Shown piece after piece: positions 23,601 to 32,863 of a stretch of 64,000 nucleotides of DNA. Both the position numbers and the translations under genes were made by a program. The notes below the pieces were generated by a model. That model was not told where the DNA came from, did no database searches, and worked only from the letters and a program-made list of their open reading frames with translations. Position 1 is the stretch's first letter. The number at the start of each line of letters is the position of its first letter. The stretch is from contig NZ_JAGPXY010000027.1 of the NCBI RefSeq assembly GCF_018070325.1, forward strand, positions 20,401 to 84,400, given 5' to 3'. The stretch is from Micromonospora sp. H61 (lineage in GTDB: Bacteria > Actinomycetota > Actinomycetes > Mycobacteriales > Micromonosporaceae).

Positions 23601-25097
23601 TCAGCCGCCGGCGAAGGTCGTGTCGACGCCGCACTTGGCGTTCTGGTTGAGGCAGGACTTCACCAGGTCGCCGAGACGCTCCGGCTCCCAGGCGTTCATG
23701 AAGTCGCCGTGCATTGACGACGGCTTGCCGGAGGAGAGGCTGAGGCCGTCACCGCCCAGCGACTCGTAGTTGACCATGAAGGAGAGATCCGGCACGGCCA
23801 CCGGGTACTTGCCGGTGCAGACGCCGTTCACCGGGTCGCCCATGTGCGACTTGTGATCGGGTGAGTCGATGTTCTTGCCGTCCCAGCAGTCCTTGAACAC
23901 GAGCTGGAAGATCAGGTTGCCGCCGGGGGCGCACCTCGGCCAGTTGCCGTCGGCGCTGCGGCCGATCTCGGCGCTGCCCGCGCACCAGAACTGGTTGCTG
24001 CCGGCGTTCTTCGGAGTGTCGACCTGCCGCTTGGCGTCGCCTTCGACCACCACCAGGCCCGGCGGGAAGGGCTTGACTGTCGACGGGTCCTTGACCCGCG
24101 AGCCGTAGTAGACGCGCATGCTCTTGATTGGCACGGCCTTGCCGTCCTTGCGCAGCTCCGGGGTCCAGTAGGCGCTCTTGTCCCCGGGGGCGTTGCAGGT
24201 GTTCACCGCGGCGAACAGCTTGTCCGTCGTGGTGAAGGCGTCGATCTTCGGGCCGAAGAAGGTGTGCATGTGCGAGGCGCCCGAGAGGTTCGGCAGGACG
24301 ATCGGGTCGTCCGGGGCGGAATTCGCGACGCCGCAGTCGGTGTGGAACTCCGGCACCCGGGTGGTGCCCGGCGGCACCGCCTTCGGCCTGATGGCGTTGA
24401 AGGCGGCCAGTTCCCTGCTCCACTTGGCCTGGTCGACGGGCACCCAGCCGCCGGCCGGTGCGCTCGGCGGGACGGACGTCGACGGGGACGCGGACGCGGT
24501 GGAACTCGGCGTGGCCGAGGGGGTGGCCGACGTGCTCGGCGTGGCCGACGTGCCCGTCGCGGGGCCGAACGTGAACCAGTTCAGGTTCACGAAATCCGAC
24601 GTCGAGGTGCTCTTCATGACCGCGAAGACGGTCTGCGCGCCGGCCGGCACAGCGGGCGCCTTCGCGGTGACGGTCGTCCATTTCTGCCAACCGCCGGTCT
24701 GGGTGATCGGGAAGCTGGCCAGCAGTGGGCCGTTCTGCGCGCCGAGGCGCAACTCGACGGTGCCGCCGGCGGCGTTGTGCGAGGCGACCCGGGCCGTCAG
24801 GTCGACGCCCGTTACCGACACACCGTCGAAGCGCAGCCAGTCGCCGCTGGCCAGCCAGCCAACGTTACGGCCGCCGTCGGCGTCGCCGGTGCCCTCGGTC
24901 TGTGCCCCGGACTGTGCCGCGAAGCCCTCTGCCTGCACCCGGCCGGGCACGGCGACCTCTTCGGCCTGGGCGCCGGCGATGTAGATGCCGCTACCGGCCA
25001 ATGCGGCGACGACCGCAGAGGCGAGCGTGATGCGAGTGAGGCGACGACGCTTTCGTGCCCGATCCGGCGGTGCGACGTGCGCGGGGGGAGTCCGCAT
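23601..25097 (-). CDS. Secreted DUF1996 protein with N-terminal CBM6-like domain
   Basis: 498 aa, exported. A basic N-terminus (RARKRRRLTR) and a hydrophobic segment (about 24-43) form the signal peptide. Residues about 50-180 resemble a family 6 carbohydrate-binding module (RVQAEGFAAQSGAQTE, DWLRFDGVSV, FVNLNWFTF). A Ser/Thr/Pro linker (about 182-215) leads to the DUF1996 domain (about 220-495) with its signature ASHMHTFFGP and HKSHMGDP, plus conserved cysteines. DUF1996 enzymes are usually found in wall-degrading secretomes; the reaction is not established here. Confidence 0.88.
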   Translation of the reverse strand: MRTPPAHVAPPDRARKRRRLTRITLASAVVAALAGSGIYIAGAQAEEVAVPGRVQAEGFAAQSGAQTEGTGDADGGRNVGWLASGDWLRFDGVSVTGVDLTARVASHNAAGGTVELRLGAQNGPLLASFPITQTGGWQKWTTVTAKAPAVPAGAQTVFAVMKSTSTSDFVNLNWFTFGPATGTSATPSTSATPSATPSSTASASPSTSVPPSAPAGGWVPVDQAKWSRELAAFNAIRPKAVPPGTTRVPEFHTDCGVANSAPDDPIVLPNLSGASHMHTFFGPKIDAFTTTDKLFAAVNTCNAPGDKSAYWTPELRKDGKAVPIKSMRVYYGSRVKDPSTVKPFPPGLVVVEGDAKRQVDTPKNAGSNQFWCAGSAEIGRSADGNWPRCAPGGNLIFQLVFKDCWDGKNIDSPDHKSHMGDPVNGVCTGKYPVAVPDLSFMVNYESLGGDGLSLSSGKPSSMHGDFMNAWEPERLGDLVKSCLNQNAKCGVDTTFAGG

Positions 25098-25345
25098 TAC
25101 CAGTGGTTTCCTTCGAGTCGACGATAAAGCTCTGTCGGAAGGAGTATGTGCACGTCAGGGGCCTGCATCAACTCGCGGGGAAAGAATTAAGGAGGCCGGT
25201 CGACAAGTGCCCTGGCAGCCAGCGCGGCGGGCCCCGATGACAATTTTTCGCTCGTACAGCCTTAAGTTTCTTTTAAGTCCCATCGCCCCGTTCTGGTTCG
25301 ATGATTACGGATTTCGCGTAACGAATTGTGGCTGAATTCTCGACC

Positions 25346-26356
25346 TCAGTCACTGACCGGTTCGACGCGGATGGCCGGCGACAGCGCGCGCAGGAAGTCG
25401 GCCGCGTCGAACATCTCGCCGGCGGAGGCGACGCCGCTGGTCCTCGTCCGACCATCGAGGACGCGCCCGACCGCCTCCACGGCCAGGGGCGCGCTGACGG
25501 CGTAGATGTCCCGGCCACTGGCCACGACACGGCGGCGCACGTCGCCGCGACGCACTATGACGTCGACAGTGAACGTCTGCGCTGACCGGCCCAGCCCGTC
25601 GACCGCGACCGGCGCCGCCGCGGCGCCCAGGTCGGTGGCGGCGTCGACGGTCATGTAGGTGCGAACCTCGGGAATGGCCAGATGGCGGGGGATGGTGACG
25701 ACGTCGGCCATGGTGAACTCCCCGAGGACGGTCCGCCGGCCCAACGGCGCGGGGAAGTCCCAGTCCACCCTCGGCAGCTCCCCGCCGGACTGGTACTCCA
25801 ACCGGCCGCCGGTGTAGCGGACCCGGCGGCCGGCGCGGCGCTCGCGGGAGACGACGCCTGCGGCGACCGTCCCGGCCGTCGGGTGCCAGCTGCTCAGTCC
25901 GTACGCGACGTGCGCCTCGTCGGCCGACGTCCAGTCGCCCATCGCCGTCGTCGCGAGCAGGTCACCGAGCCCGCCGAAGAAGGCCATCGCCGGGACCACC
26001 GCGACACCGGCCGCCCGGGCGCGTTCGGCGAAGTGCGTGAACGTGTCGAGGTTGGCCTCGATCTCGGCCGCCACGTCCACGTACGGGATCCCGGCGCGCA
26101 GCGCGGCACCGATCACACCGGCGGCGGTCGACGCGAACGGGCCGGCGCAGTTGATGACCGCGTCCACGCCGGTCAGCGCCGCGTCGAGCGAGGCCGGATC
26201 GTCGACCGACGCCACCCGGTAGCCGGCCCCGAACGCCGCCAGCCGGCGCGGGTCGCGGCCCACCGGCAGAGCACCGAACCCGCGCTCGCGCAGCTCCGCC
26301 ATCACGAACCGTCCGGTGTGCCCGTACGCCCCGAACACCGCCACGCTGTGGCCCAT
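25346..26356 (-). CDS. Saccharopine dehydrogenase-like NAD(P)-binding protein
   Basis: 336 aa. The N-terminal Rossmann motif is VFGAYGHTGRFV (residues about 7-18); VINCAGPFAS near 67-76 and AGIPYVDVAAE are typical of the saccharopine dehydrogenase/enoyl reductase-like family. The C-terminal part is the catalytic/dimer domain (AMAFFGGLGDLLA). Substrate unknown. ATG 26356. It is divergent from the GlxA-type regulator with a 93-base spacer, so the regulator is the natural candidate to control it. Confidence 0.82.
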   Translation of the reverse strand: MGHSVAVFGAYGHTGRFVMAELRERGFGALPVGRDPRRLAAFGAGYRVASVDDPASLDAALTGVDAVINCAGPFASTAAGVIGAALRAGIPYVDVAAEIEANLDTFTHFAERARAAGVAVVPAMAFFGGLGDLLATTAMGDWTSADEAHVAYGLSSWHPTAGTVAAGVVSRERRAGRRVRYTGGRLEYQSGGELPRVDWDFPAPLGRRTVLGEFTMADVVTIPRHLAIPEVRTYMTVDAATDLGAAAAPVAVDGLGRSAQTFTVDVIVRRGDVRRRVVASGRDIYAVSAPLAVEAVGRVLDGRTRTSGVASAGEMFDAADFLRALSPAIRVEPVSD

Positions 26357-26449
26357 CGTTGCCCCCTCGAAGATCGACTGGGCCCAGTCTTTCGCAGCTG
26401 CCGACGACCGACCAGTGTCGGGAACGCCAATCCCCGTACAGTTTCGGAC

Positions 26450-27388
26450 ATGGCCCTTGTCGCGATCGCCGCCACCGACGGGATGCTGCACTTCGAGCTG
26501 GCTCTTGCCTGCGAGGTCTTCGCCCACGACCCCTCCGGCCTGGCCGACCCCTGGTACGACGTGGCGATCTGCGGCCCCGCCCCGGTCCGGATCGGCCGCT
26601 TCCTGCTGGCGCCCGACGACGGGTTGGACCGGCTCGCCCGCGCCGACACCGTGATCATCCCGTCGGTCGAGGACGTCGACGCTGACGTCCCCCCCGACCT
26701 GCTCGACGCGGTCCGCGCGGCCCACCGGGCGGGCGCCCGGATGGTCTCGCTGTGCACCGGCGCGTTCGTGCTGGCCGCCGCCGGGGTGCTCGACGGGCTG
26801 CGGGCCACCACGCACTGGGCGCACGCCGAGGCGCTGGCCGCCCGCTATCCGCGGGTACGGGTCGACCCGGACGTGCTCTACGTCGACAACGGCACCGTGC
26901 TCGCCTCCGCCGGGAAGGCCGCCGCGATCGACCTGTGCCTGCACCTGATCCGCCGCGACCACGGCTCGACCGTCGCGAACGCCGTCGCCCGCCGCCTGGT
27001 CGTGCCACCGCACCGCGCCGGTGGTCAGGCCCAGTACGTCACCACCCCGGTGCCCGCCCGTGACGACCACCCGCTGGTCACCCTGTTTCCCTGGGCCCTG
27101 GCCCGCCTGGACCGGCCGCTGACCGTCGAGGACCTGGCCCGGCAGGCGAACATGAGCTCACGCAACCTGGCCCGCCACTTCCGTTCGGCCACCGGCACCA
27201 CACCACTGCTGTGGCTGTCGACGCAGCGGATCCGCCGCGCCCAGGAGTTGCTGGAGCAGACCGACCACAGCATCGACGCCATCGCCGAGGCGGCCGGCAT
27301 GGGCACCGCCGCGACGCTGCGTCGGCACTTCCACCGCACCGTCGGCGTGCCCCCGGACGCGTACCGGCGTACCTTCCGCAGCGCCTGA
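26450..27388 (+). CDS. GlxA-family (DJ-1/PfpI plus AraC) transcriptional regulator
   Basis: 312 aa. Residues about 1-180 form a DJ-1/PfpI-like sensor domain (FELALACEVFA, VIIPSVEDVD, and VSLCTGAFVLAAAG with the nucleophile-elbow Cys near 102). Residues about 205-305 are an AraC-type double HTH (VEDLARQANMSSRNLARHF, AIAEAAGMGTAATLRRHFHR). ATG 26450. It probably activates the divergent saccharopine dehydrogenase-like gene on an unknown signal. Confidence 0.9.
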   Translation: MALVAIAATDGMLHFELALACEVFAHDPSGLADPWYDVAICGPAPVRIGRFLLAPDDGLDRLARADTVIIPSVEDVDADVPPDLLDAVRAAHRAGARMVSLCTGAFVLAAAGVLDGLRATTHWAHAEALAARYPRVRVDPDVLYVDNGTVLASAGKAAAIDLCLHLIRRDHGSTVANAVARRLVVPPHRAGGQAQYVTTPVPARDDHPLVTLFPWALARLDRPLTVEDLARQANMSSRNLARHFRSATGTTPLLWLSTQRIRRAQELLEQTDHSIDAIAEAAGMGTAATLRRHFHRTVGVPPDAYRRTFRSA

Positions 27389-27397
27389 GCGCACGGC

Positions 27398-27433
27398 CTC
27401 CCCGGCCGCCCCGAGGAATGGGCGGCCGGGGAG
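27398..27433. terminator. Hairpin terminator, GlxA and SDR genes
   Basis: CTCCCCGGCCGCCC (27398-27411) pairs perfectly with GGGCGGCCGGGGAG (27420-27433), 14 bp with an 8-base loop. It lies between two convergent genes. Confidence 0.8.
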
Positions 27434-27464
27434 CCCATGGTCGGGCCGGCGCAGGCTGACTCGC

Positions 27465-28211
27465 TCAGACGGCGGTGCGGCCACCGTCGGCGTCCAGAAT
27501 CACGCCGGTGACGAACCGTGCCTCGTCGCTGACGAGGAACGCGATGACGGCGGCGATGTCCTCCGGATCGGCGACGAAACCCAGCGGGGCCTGGGCCGCG
27601 AGCTGTTCCAGGCCCTCGCCCAGGGCCGCGGATCCGGGAGTGCGGGTCGGGCCGGGGCGCACGGAGTTCACGCGCACTCCCGCCGGGCCGAACTCGGCTG
27701 CCCAGCTCTTGGTCAGCAGGTCCAGGGCGGCTTTGCTGGCGCCGTAGACCGACAGGCCCGGGAGGGCGACTTCGGCGGCGAGGGTGGAGACGTTGACGAT
27801 CGCCCCACCGCCTCGTGCCGCCATGGCGGGTGCAAGGTTCGCGACCAGATAGAACGGCGCCTTCAGGTTGGTGCCCAGTACCGCGTCGAAGGTCGACTCC
27901 TCGGTGCCCGCGGTCGGTCCACCGGCCCCGATCGCCGCGTTGTTGACCAGGATGTCGAGGCTTCCGCCCGCCGACTCGGCGGCCTGGGTGGCCTTGGCCG
28001 CGAGTGCTACAGCGGATTGCGCGTCGCGGAGATCGGCGGCGACGAAGTCGGCCTCTCCGCCCCCGGCGCGGATCTCCTCCACCACTTCCAGTCCTCGTTC
28101 GGCGTTGCGCCCGGAGACGATGACACGGACACCAGCGCGAGCGAGCTTGAGTGCGGTGGCGCGGCCGATTCCGCTCGTCGAGCCGGTGATGAGGGCAGTC
28201 TTGGTTTCCAT
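27465..28211 (-). CDS. SDR-family oxidoreductase
   Basis: 248 aa. Cofactor motif TGSTSGIG at residues 9-16, NNAA at 90-93, S142, and Y156-GAS-K160. The C-terminal VLDADGGRTAV is standard for classical SDRs. It begins about 80 bases after the end of the alpha/beta hydrolase on the same strand, so the two probably form one operon under the GTACG-type operator at 29259-29300. The substrate may be the product of that hydrolase; this is inference. Confidence 0.9.
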   Translation of the reverse strand: METKTALITGSTSGIGRATALKLARAGVRVIVSGRNAERGLEVVEEIRAGGGEADFVAADLRDAQSAVALAAKATQAAESAGGSLDILVNNAAIGAGGPTAGTEESTFDAVLGTNLKAPFYLVANLAPAMAARGGGAIVNVSTLAAEVALPGLSVYGASKAALDLLTKSWAAEFGPAGVRVNSVRPGPTRTPGSAALGEGLEQLAAQAPLGFVADPEDIAAVIAFLVSDEARFVTGVILDADGGRTAV

Positions 28212-28291
28212 GGAAACTCCTTGCTGGGCGGTCTCAGATGGGCTTGATGGGTGCGACGGTGCGGCGCGGTCCAGGTTTGAACGTGGACGCG

Positions 28292-29230
28292 TCACAGGTT
28301 CTTCAGGAAGGTGATGCGGTCGGCCATGGCGCTGCGTGCCACCCCGGACTCGGGAGCGAACTGGTCGAAGCCGTGGACTGCGCCGGGGCGTACCGAGAGA
28401 TGCACGGCCACGTTGTCGTGTACGAGCCGCTCGGCGTAGGCGACCGTCTCCGCGCAGAAGAGGTCCAGTTGGCCGACCTCGAGGTAGGTCGCTGGCAGAT
28501 CGTCGAGTGACTCCGCGCGGGTGACCGAAGCGGACGCGGGCACGTCGTCGGTGCCGTACCTCGCGCCGAGGTAGGCGCGCCAGCCGGTGATGTTGTCGGC
28601 GACCGACCAGCCGAGGAAGGGCTCGACGGCCGGGTCGGCAGCCGCAGTCCGGTCATCGAGCATCGGGTAGACCAGGATCTGCGCGGCCAACGGCCCGATC
28701 CCACGGTCGCGGCACAGTAGGGCTGTCGCCGCTGCGAGGCCACCGCCGGCGGAGTCACCCATGACTGCGACCCGCGCGCCGGGCACACGCTCCGCCGCAT
28801 GCTCGATCGCCCAGCGGACCGCGGCGACGCAGTCTTCGACGGCGGCGGGAAACGGCGCTTCGGGTGCGAGCCGGTAGTCGACAGCGACAACCGCAACCCC
28901 GGCCTCTGACGCGTAGTGGCGGCAGATGTGGTCGTACCCGTCCAGGCTTCCGGCGATGAAACCGCCACCGTGGAGGTAGACGACAAGGGCGTGCGGTGGG
29001 TTCGTCGGCTTGTACAGGCGCAGTGCAAGGGTGTGCCCGTCCGCGGACGGCACTGTGAAGTCGACGACGTCGACACTGTTGTCGGGTGTGACGGCGGCCG
29101 CCAACCCGCCATAGACGGCATCGATGGTGGCCCGTCGAGTCCTCCAGTCACCGACGACGGGTGGTGTCGGTGGGGCGGCGGCGGCGATCGCGCCGACTGC
29201 TTCGAGAAGTTCGTTGTCGATGCTGAGCAC
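28292..29230 (-). CDS. Alpha/beta hydrolase (HSL family)
   Basis: 312-aa esterase-type hydrolase. The oxyanion motif HGGG is at residues 87-90, the nucleophile S160 is in GDSAGGG, Asp lies near residue 256 (LDLF) and His near 286 (VHGFDQF), so the triad is complete. The start is a GTG at 29230 (MLSIDNELLE). Operators of the GTACG type lie just upstream, in front of the start. Expected to act on small acyl esters in the cytoplasm. Confidence 0.88.
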   Translation of the reverse strand: MLSIDNELLEAVGAIAAAAPPTPPVVGDWRTRRATIDAVYGGLAAAVTPDNSVDVVDFTVPSADGHTLALRLYKPTNPPHALVVYLHGGGFIAGSLDGYDHICRHYASEAGVAVVAVDYRLAPEAPFPAAVEDCVAAVRWAIEHAAERVPGARVAVMGDSAGGGLAAATALLCRDRGIGPLAAQILVYPMLDDRTAAADPAVEPFLGWSVADNITGWRAYLGARYGTDDVPASASVTRAESLDDLPATYLEVGQLDLFCAETVAYAERLVHDNVAVHLSVRPGAVHGFDQFAPESGVARSAMADRITFLKNL

Positions 29231-29258
29231 TCGGATCCTCTACCTTCCAACGTCTGAT

Positions 29259-29300
29259 ACGTACAACGTACGTAAGCGTGACTCGCGTACGTTGTACGTG
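29259..29300. promoter_or_regulatory. Two GTACG operators upstream of the hydrolase operon
   Basis: ACGTACAACGTACGT at 29259-29273 and GCGTACGTTGTACGTG at 29285-29300 share an inverted CGTAC/GTACG core with a 3-base spacer, in opposite orientation. The same core flanks the TetR gene at 30087-30129. Confidence 0.75.
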
Positions 29301-29380
29301 TCAAGTGATGTCGAGCACGCCGCTGTCGCGGCCTGGTCGGAGCGGCGCGGCGGGTTCGACGGTGTGGGGCCGCGTTCGCT

Positions 29381-30070
29381 TCAGAGTCGGTTCGCCAGGA
29401 TGGCGACGCCGCTGCCCGACAGGTTCGGGATGGCGTGGTGTCGACCGGCGAGAACGGAGATGATGCTCTCGGCGGTGCCGACGACTTCGGGGGCGCCGGC
29501 AGAGGGGCGCGACCAGTTCGTGTCGGTGGTGCGGAACGCGATGCCGTTGGCCCGCGCGACCGCGGGGATGAACGGGTTGGGCACGCGTGTCTCGACGGTG
29601 AGGACCGCGTCGGCCACCGGCGGCGCCAGGACGCCGGACCGGCCGAGCGTGAATGCGATGTCGAGGTGGTGTACGACGTGGTCGCCGAGCAGTAGCGGTG
29701 CCGGCAGTAGACGTCCGATACCTCGTGGACGCGCCCGGAAGCGGTCGAACACGTCGATCAATTCCGGGGCGGTGCTTTGGCTGGCGTACTCGCGACTCAG
29801 GAGGTCGTTCGAGGCATCGAACGACCAGCGCCGCCGCCCCATTGCCAGCAGCAGCCGTGATGGCGGCAGGTGCAGACCGAGCGCGAGGTGGGCGAGCACA
29901 ACCTTGTTGGTCCAGCCCGCACAGAGGCTGGGCCGCTCCCACTCTTCATCGGTCAGAGTGCGGGCGAAGGCGACGAAGGCGTCATCCTGCTGCTGAGCCA
30001 GGTCACGCCATCCCGTTCCCGTTTTCCGGCTGGCCCGGAATGGCGGGCGCTCCGAGTTTCTAGTGATCAT
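29381..30070 (-). CDS. MDMPI-type (maleylpyruvate isomerase-like) mycothiol-dependent protein
   Basis: 229 aa. The N-terminal MDMPI/DinB-like fold shows LCAGWTNKVVLAHLALGLH and LLLGDHVVHHLDIAF; these His residues are the usual metal ligands. The tail resembles the C-terminal domain of the family. Members act in mycothiol-dependent detoxification or isomerisation, but the substrate here is unknown. ATG 30070 (MITRNSE) lies just before the third GTACG operator (30087), so it is probably controlled by the divergent TetR regulator. Confidence 0.82.
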   Translation of the reverse strand: MITRNSERPPFRASRKTGTGWRDLAQQQDDAFVAFARTLTDEEWERPSLCAGWTNKVVLAHLALGLHLPPSRLLLAMGRRRWSFDASNDLLSREYASQSTAPELIDVFDRFRARPRGIGRLLPAPLLLGDHVVHHLDIAFTLGRSGVLAPPVADAVLTVETRVPNPFIPAVARANGIAFRTTDTNWSRPSAGAPEVVGTAESIISVLAGRHHAIPNLSGSGVAILANRL

Positions 30071-30086
30071 GAATCTCCTCCGGCAT

Positions 30087-30129
30087 GCGTACGTTGTACG
30101 TATAGTACCGTCTGATACGTACGCCGTAC
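30087..30129. promoter_or_regulatory. GTACG operators between MDMPI and TetR genes
   Basis: GCGTACGTTGTACGTA (30087-30102) and ACGTACGCCGTAC (30117-30129). The sequence GTCTGATACGTAC occurs both here and at 29253, so the two control regions look copied from each other. Confidence 0.75.
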
Positions 30130-30152
30130 CCATCTCCGGGAGAGCAGCCAGC

Positions 30153-30812
30153 ATGAGAGCCCGTTTCACCCTCACGGACATCCAGCAACACGCGCTGGTG
30201 ATCGTCGACCGGGATGGCTTGGCCGGGCTCACCATGCGCTCCCTCGCGGCGTCGCTGAAAACCGGCGCCATGACTCTCTACAACTACGTCGACAGCCGCG
30301 AAGCCCTCGAGGAACTCGTGGTCGACGCCGTCGCCGCCCGAGTCCAGATACCGAAGCCGACCGACGATTGGCTGGCCGACACGCGTGCCGTGGCTACCGC
30401 CATGTGGCGGACCTTCCGCGCGCACCCGGCGGTCATCCCGCTCATACTCACCCGCCGCACGTCTTCCCGAGCCAGCCTCGCTCCAGCCGAGGCGCTCGCG
30501 GCAGCACTTGCGCGCGGAGGCTTGGACGGCGTCGACCTGTTCGTCGCGTTCCGCGCCGTCTCGGCGTTTGTCACGGGTATTGCGCAGAACGAGCTGGCCG
30601 GTGCGCTCACGCGCGAGAAGGATCCCGCCTCCGCCGCCCGTCGCGTCGAAGCGCTTGCGCACGGTGCTCTGCCGACCCTCGCCGAACTGGCCCCGGTCGG
30701 GGCCGTGTACACCGGCCAGGAATTCGAGCGCGGACTCACGCTCATCCTCAACGGCATCACGCACACTCCCCGCCCGTTCAGCCCTCACGATCAAGCAGGC
30801 CACGGTGGCTAA
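30153..30812 (+). CDS. TetR-family regulator of the hydrolase/MDMPI genes
   Basis: 219 aa from ATG 30153 (MRARFTLTDIQ); the longer frame from 30063 runs through the operators and is not used. The HTH is at residues about 8-55 (IVDRDGLAGLTMRSLAASLKTGAMTLYNYV), in the TetR subclass with a C-terminal dimer domain like TetR_C_1 (LAGALTREKDPASAA). It sits beside four similar operators, two of them before its own gene and two before the hydrolase. Its stop overlaps the stop region of the convergent glucosidase gene by 4 bases. Confidence 0.88.
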   Translation: MRARFTLTDIQQHALVIVDRDGLAGLTMRSLAASLKTGAMTLYNYVDSREALEELVVDAVAARVQIPKPTDDWLADTRAVATAMWRTFRAHPAVIPLILTRRTSSRASLAPAEALAAALARGGLDGVDLFVAFRAVSAFVTGIAQNELAGALTREKDPASAARRVEALAHGALPTLAELAPVGAVYTGQEFERGLTLILNGITHTPRPFSPHDQAGHGG

Positions 30813-32860
30813 CGCTGGTCGGGGCGTTGGCGGGCGAACGCGTCGCGCTTGCCCCAACGGCCGGGGATGTCCAGGAGCGCGATCCGCCCGAAGGTGCTGG
30901 GCAGCGCGGGGTCCACGGCCAGGTGGTCCTCGTGCGGGTTGATACCGAGCATGGTGCGGATCAGCAGCATGCAGGCTCCGCTGGACCACGCCTGCGGACT
31001 GCCGGCGGTCGGGTACCGGATCGGGAACCGGGTGGTGTCGCGGTCGAACCCGCCGAACGCCTCGGGTAGCCGGCCCTCGAAGTAGGTGGCGGCGGAGAGG
31101 ATGCCCTCGGCGATGCGGGCCGCCTCGTTGCCGAAGCCGTAACGGCGCAGCCCCCAGGCGATGAACGAGTTGTCGAACGGCCAGACCGTGCCGTTGTGGT
31201 AGCCGAGCGGGTTGTAGCGGCGCTGCCCCTCGGCGAACGTCCGCACCCCCCAACCCGAGAAGAGCGCCGGCCCCATCAGGTGCTCGACCACCCGCGCAGC
31301 CCGCTCCGGTGGCACGATGCCGCTCCACAACAGGTGCCCGATGTTGGACGACAGGCTGTCCACGGGAGTGCCGTCGTGGTCGAGGGCGAGGGCGTAGAAG
31401 CCGCGGTCCTCAAGCCAGAAGTCCCGGTTGAACCGGTCGTACAGGGCCGCCGCCTCGCTCTCCAGCCGCTCGGCGTAGGCAGTGTCGCCCCAGAAGGTGC
31501 GGGCCAGTCGTGCCCCCCGGATCTTCGCGTCGTAGGCGTACCCCTGGGTTTCGCAGGTGGCCCTCGGGAAGCCCGGCAGCCGGCCGTCGGCGTAGGAGAT
31601 GCTGTCCCAGGAGTCCTTCCAGCACTGGTTGTCCAGGCCGGTGGCGCGGTTGCGTCGCTGGTACCAAACGTAGCCGGTGGAGGTCAGGTCCGCGTACAGG
31701 TCGATCCAGGCCAGGGCCGCTCGGGCCTCCTGCTCCAACTCCATCACCAGCGCGGTGTCGCCGCTCCACCGCTCGTACTCGTCGAGCAGCACCACGAACA
31801 GCGGTGAGGCGTCCACAGTGCCGTAGTACGGGGAGTGTGGCTGCTCCTCGAACGCGGCCGACTCCCCGTAGCGCAGCTCGTGCAGGATCCGGCCCGGGTC
31901 CTCCTCCAACACGTCGTCGGTCCGGGTGCCCTGCAACGACCCGAGGATCCGCAGTGTCGGTGGGGTCAGCGACGGGGTGATCGGCAGGGTTTGCAGGCAG
32001 GTCAACAGGCTGTCGCGACCGAACAGGGTCATGAACCAGGGCAACCCGGCCGCGGGCACACTCGCCCCGCCGAGCGAGAGCGGGGCGAAGCGCAGCGCCG
32101 CCAGGTCCACCAGGCTGCGGCGGTAGACCTGCTGGAGGCCGACGCTCTCGGTGTCCAGGGTCGGGGCCGCCGCGACCCAGGCCTGCACGCTGGCAGGCAG
32201 GGTGGAGTCGTCCGGCCGTAGGGCCCGCAGGGCGGAGCGCAGGTCGACGCCGTCCGGACGCAGCGCCAACATGACTGCCTGCAACCGGGTGGACCACTGC
32301 TGCCCGGGGCGCAGTCGGACCGCGAACCGGAGTCCGCCCGGGTCGAACTCCGCGGGTTCGCTCGCCGACACGACGACCTCACGTCGGTAGGTGGCGCGCC
32401 GGTAACCCAGGCGCAACTCGTTCGGGCCGACGTGCGTGTAGTGCTCGCCGGACTTGTCGCCGATGTCGAACTTGATCTCGAAGATGTCGGCGAAGTCGGC
32501 GGCCACCTCCAGACGTACGTCGAGCGTCATGTCCCGCTCGCCGTAATTGAAGATCGTCAGCGACTCGGTGAGGTCCGGGCCGATGCGCCTGCGCCGAATG
32601 GCCGACACGTCGGCCTCCACGTAGTCCACCGCCGCGCCGGGCACCGCGAAGAACGTGACCTCGAAGTACTGGCTGTCGTCCACCGACAGCGCGGTCATGC
32701 ACTCGCCGTTGACGGTGAGCCTCCAACGGGACAGGAAGCGCGTGTCAGCGGCGAAGAGGCCGACCGGGGTGCTCGGGGACGACTGCACGTCGCCGCTGGC
32801 GTCGGACACCATGAAGGTGTTCCCGTCGATGCACGCCACAGTGCCCGCGATGTCCCTCAT
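30809..32860 (-). CDS. Glycogen debranching-type amylo-alpha-1,6-glucosidase
   Basis: 683 aa. The N-terminal domain (MRDIAGTVACIDGNTFMVSD, LFAADTRFLSRWRLTVNG) matches the glycogen-debranching N-terminal domain; the C-terminal (alpha/alpha)6 barrel carries WFMTLFGRDSLLTCLQTL, YGTVDASPLFVVLLDEY and YNPLGYHNGTVWPFDNSFIA, where the GH63/GDE-type acidic catalytic residues lie. The role is probably hydrolysis of alpha-glucosidic branches or small glucosides in the cytoplasm. The start ATG 32860 is 3 bases after the upstream SCP2 gene stop, so the two are one operon. Confidence 0.87.
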   Translation of the reverse strand: MRDIAGTVACIDGNTFMVSDASGDVQSSPSTPVGLFAADTRFLSRWRLTVNGECMTALSVDDSQYFEVTFFAVPGAAVDYVEADVSAIRRRRIGPDLTESLTIFNYGERDMTLDVRLEVAADFADIFEIKFDIGDKSGEHYTHVGPNELRLGYRRATYRREVVVSASEPAEFDPGGLRFAVRLRPGQQWSTRLQAVMLALRPDGVDLRSALRALRPDDSTLPASVQAWVAAAPTLDTESVGLQQVYRRSLVDLAALRFAPLSLGGASVPAAGLPWFMTLFGRDSLLTCLQTLPITPSLTPPTLRILGSLQGTRTDDVLEEDPGRILHELRYGESAAFEEQPHSPYYGTVDASPLFVVLLDEYERWSGDTALVMELEQEARAALAWIDLYADLTSTGYVWYQRRNRATGLDNQCWKDSWDSISYADGRLPGFPRATCETQGYAYDAKIRGARLARTFWGDTAYAERLESEAAALYDRFNRDFWLEDRGFYALALDHDGTPVDSLSSNIGHLLWSGIVPPERAARVVEHLMGPALFSGWGVRTFAEGQRRYNPLGYHNGTVWPFDNSFIAWGLRRYGFGNEAARIAEGILSAATYFEGRLPEAFGGFDRDTTRFPIRYPTAGSPQAWSSGACMLLIRTMLGINPHEDHLAVDPALPSTFGRIALLDIPGRWGKRDAFARQRPDQR

Positions 32861-32863
32861 CCG

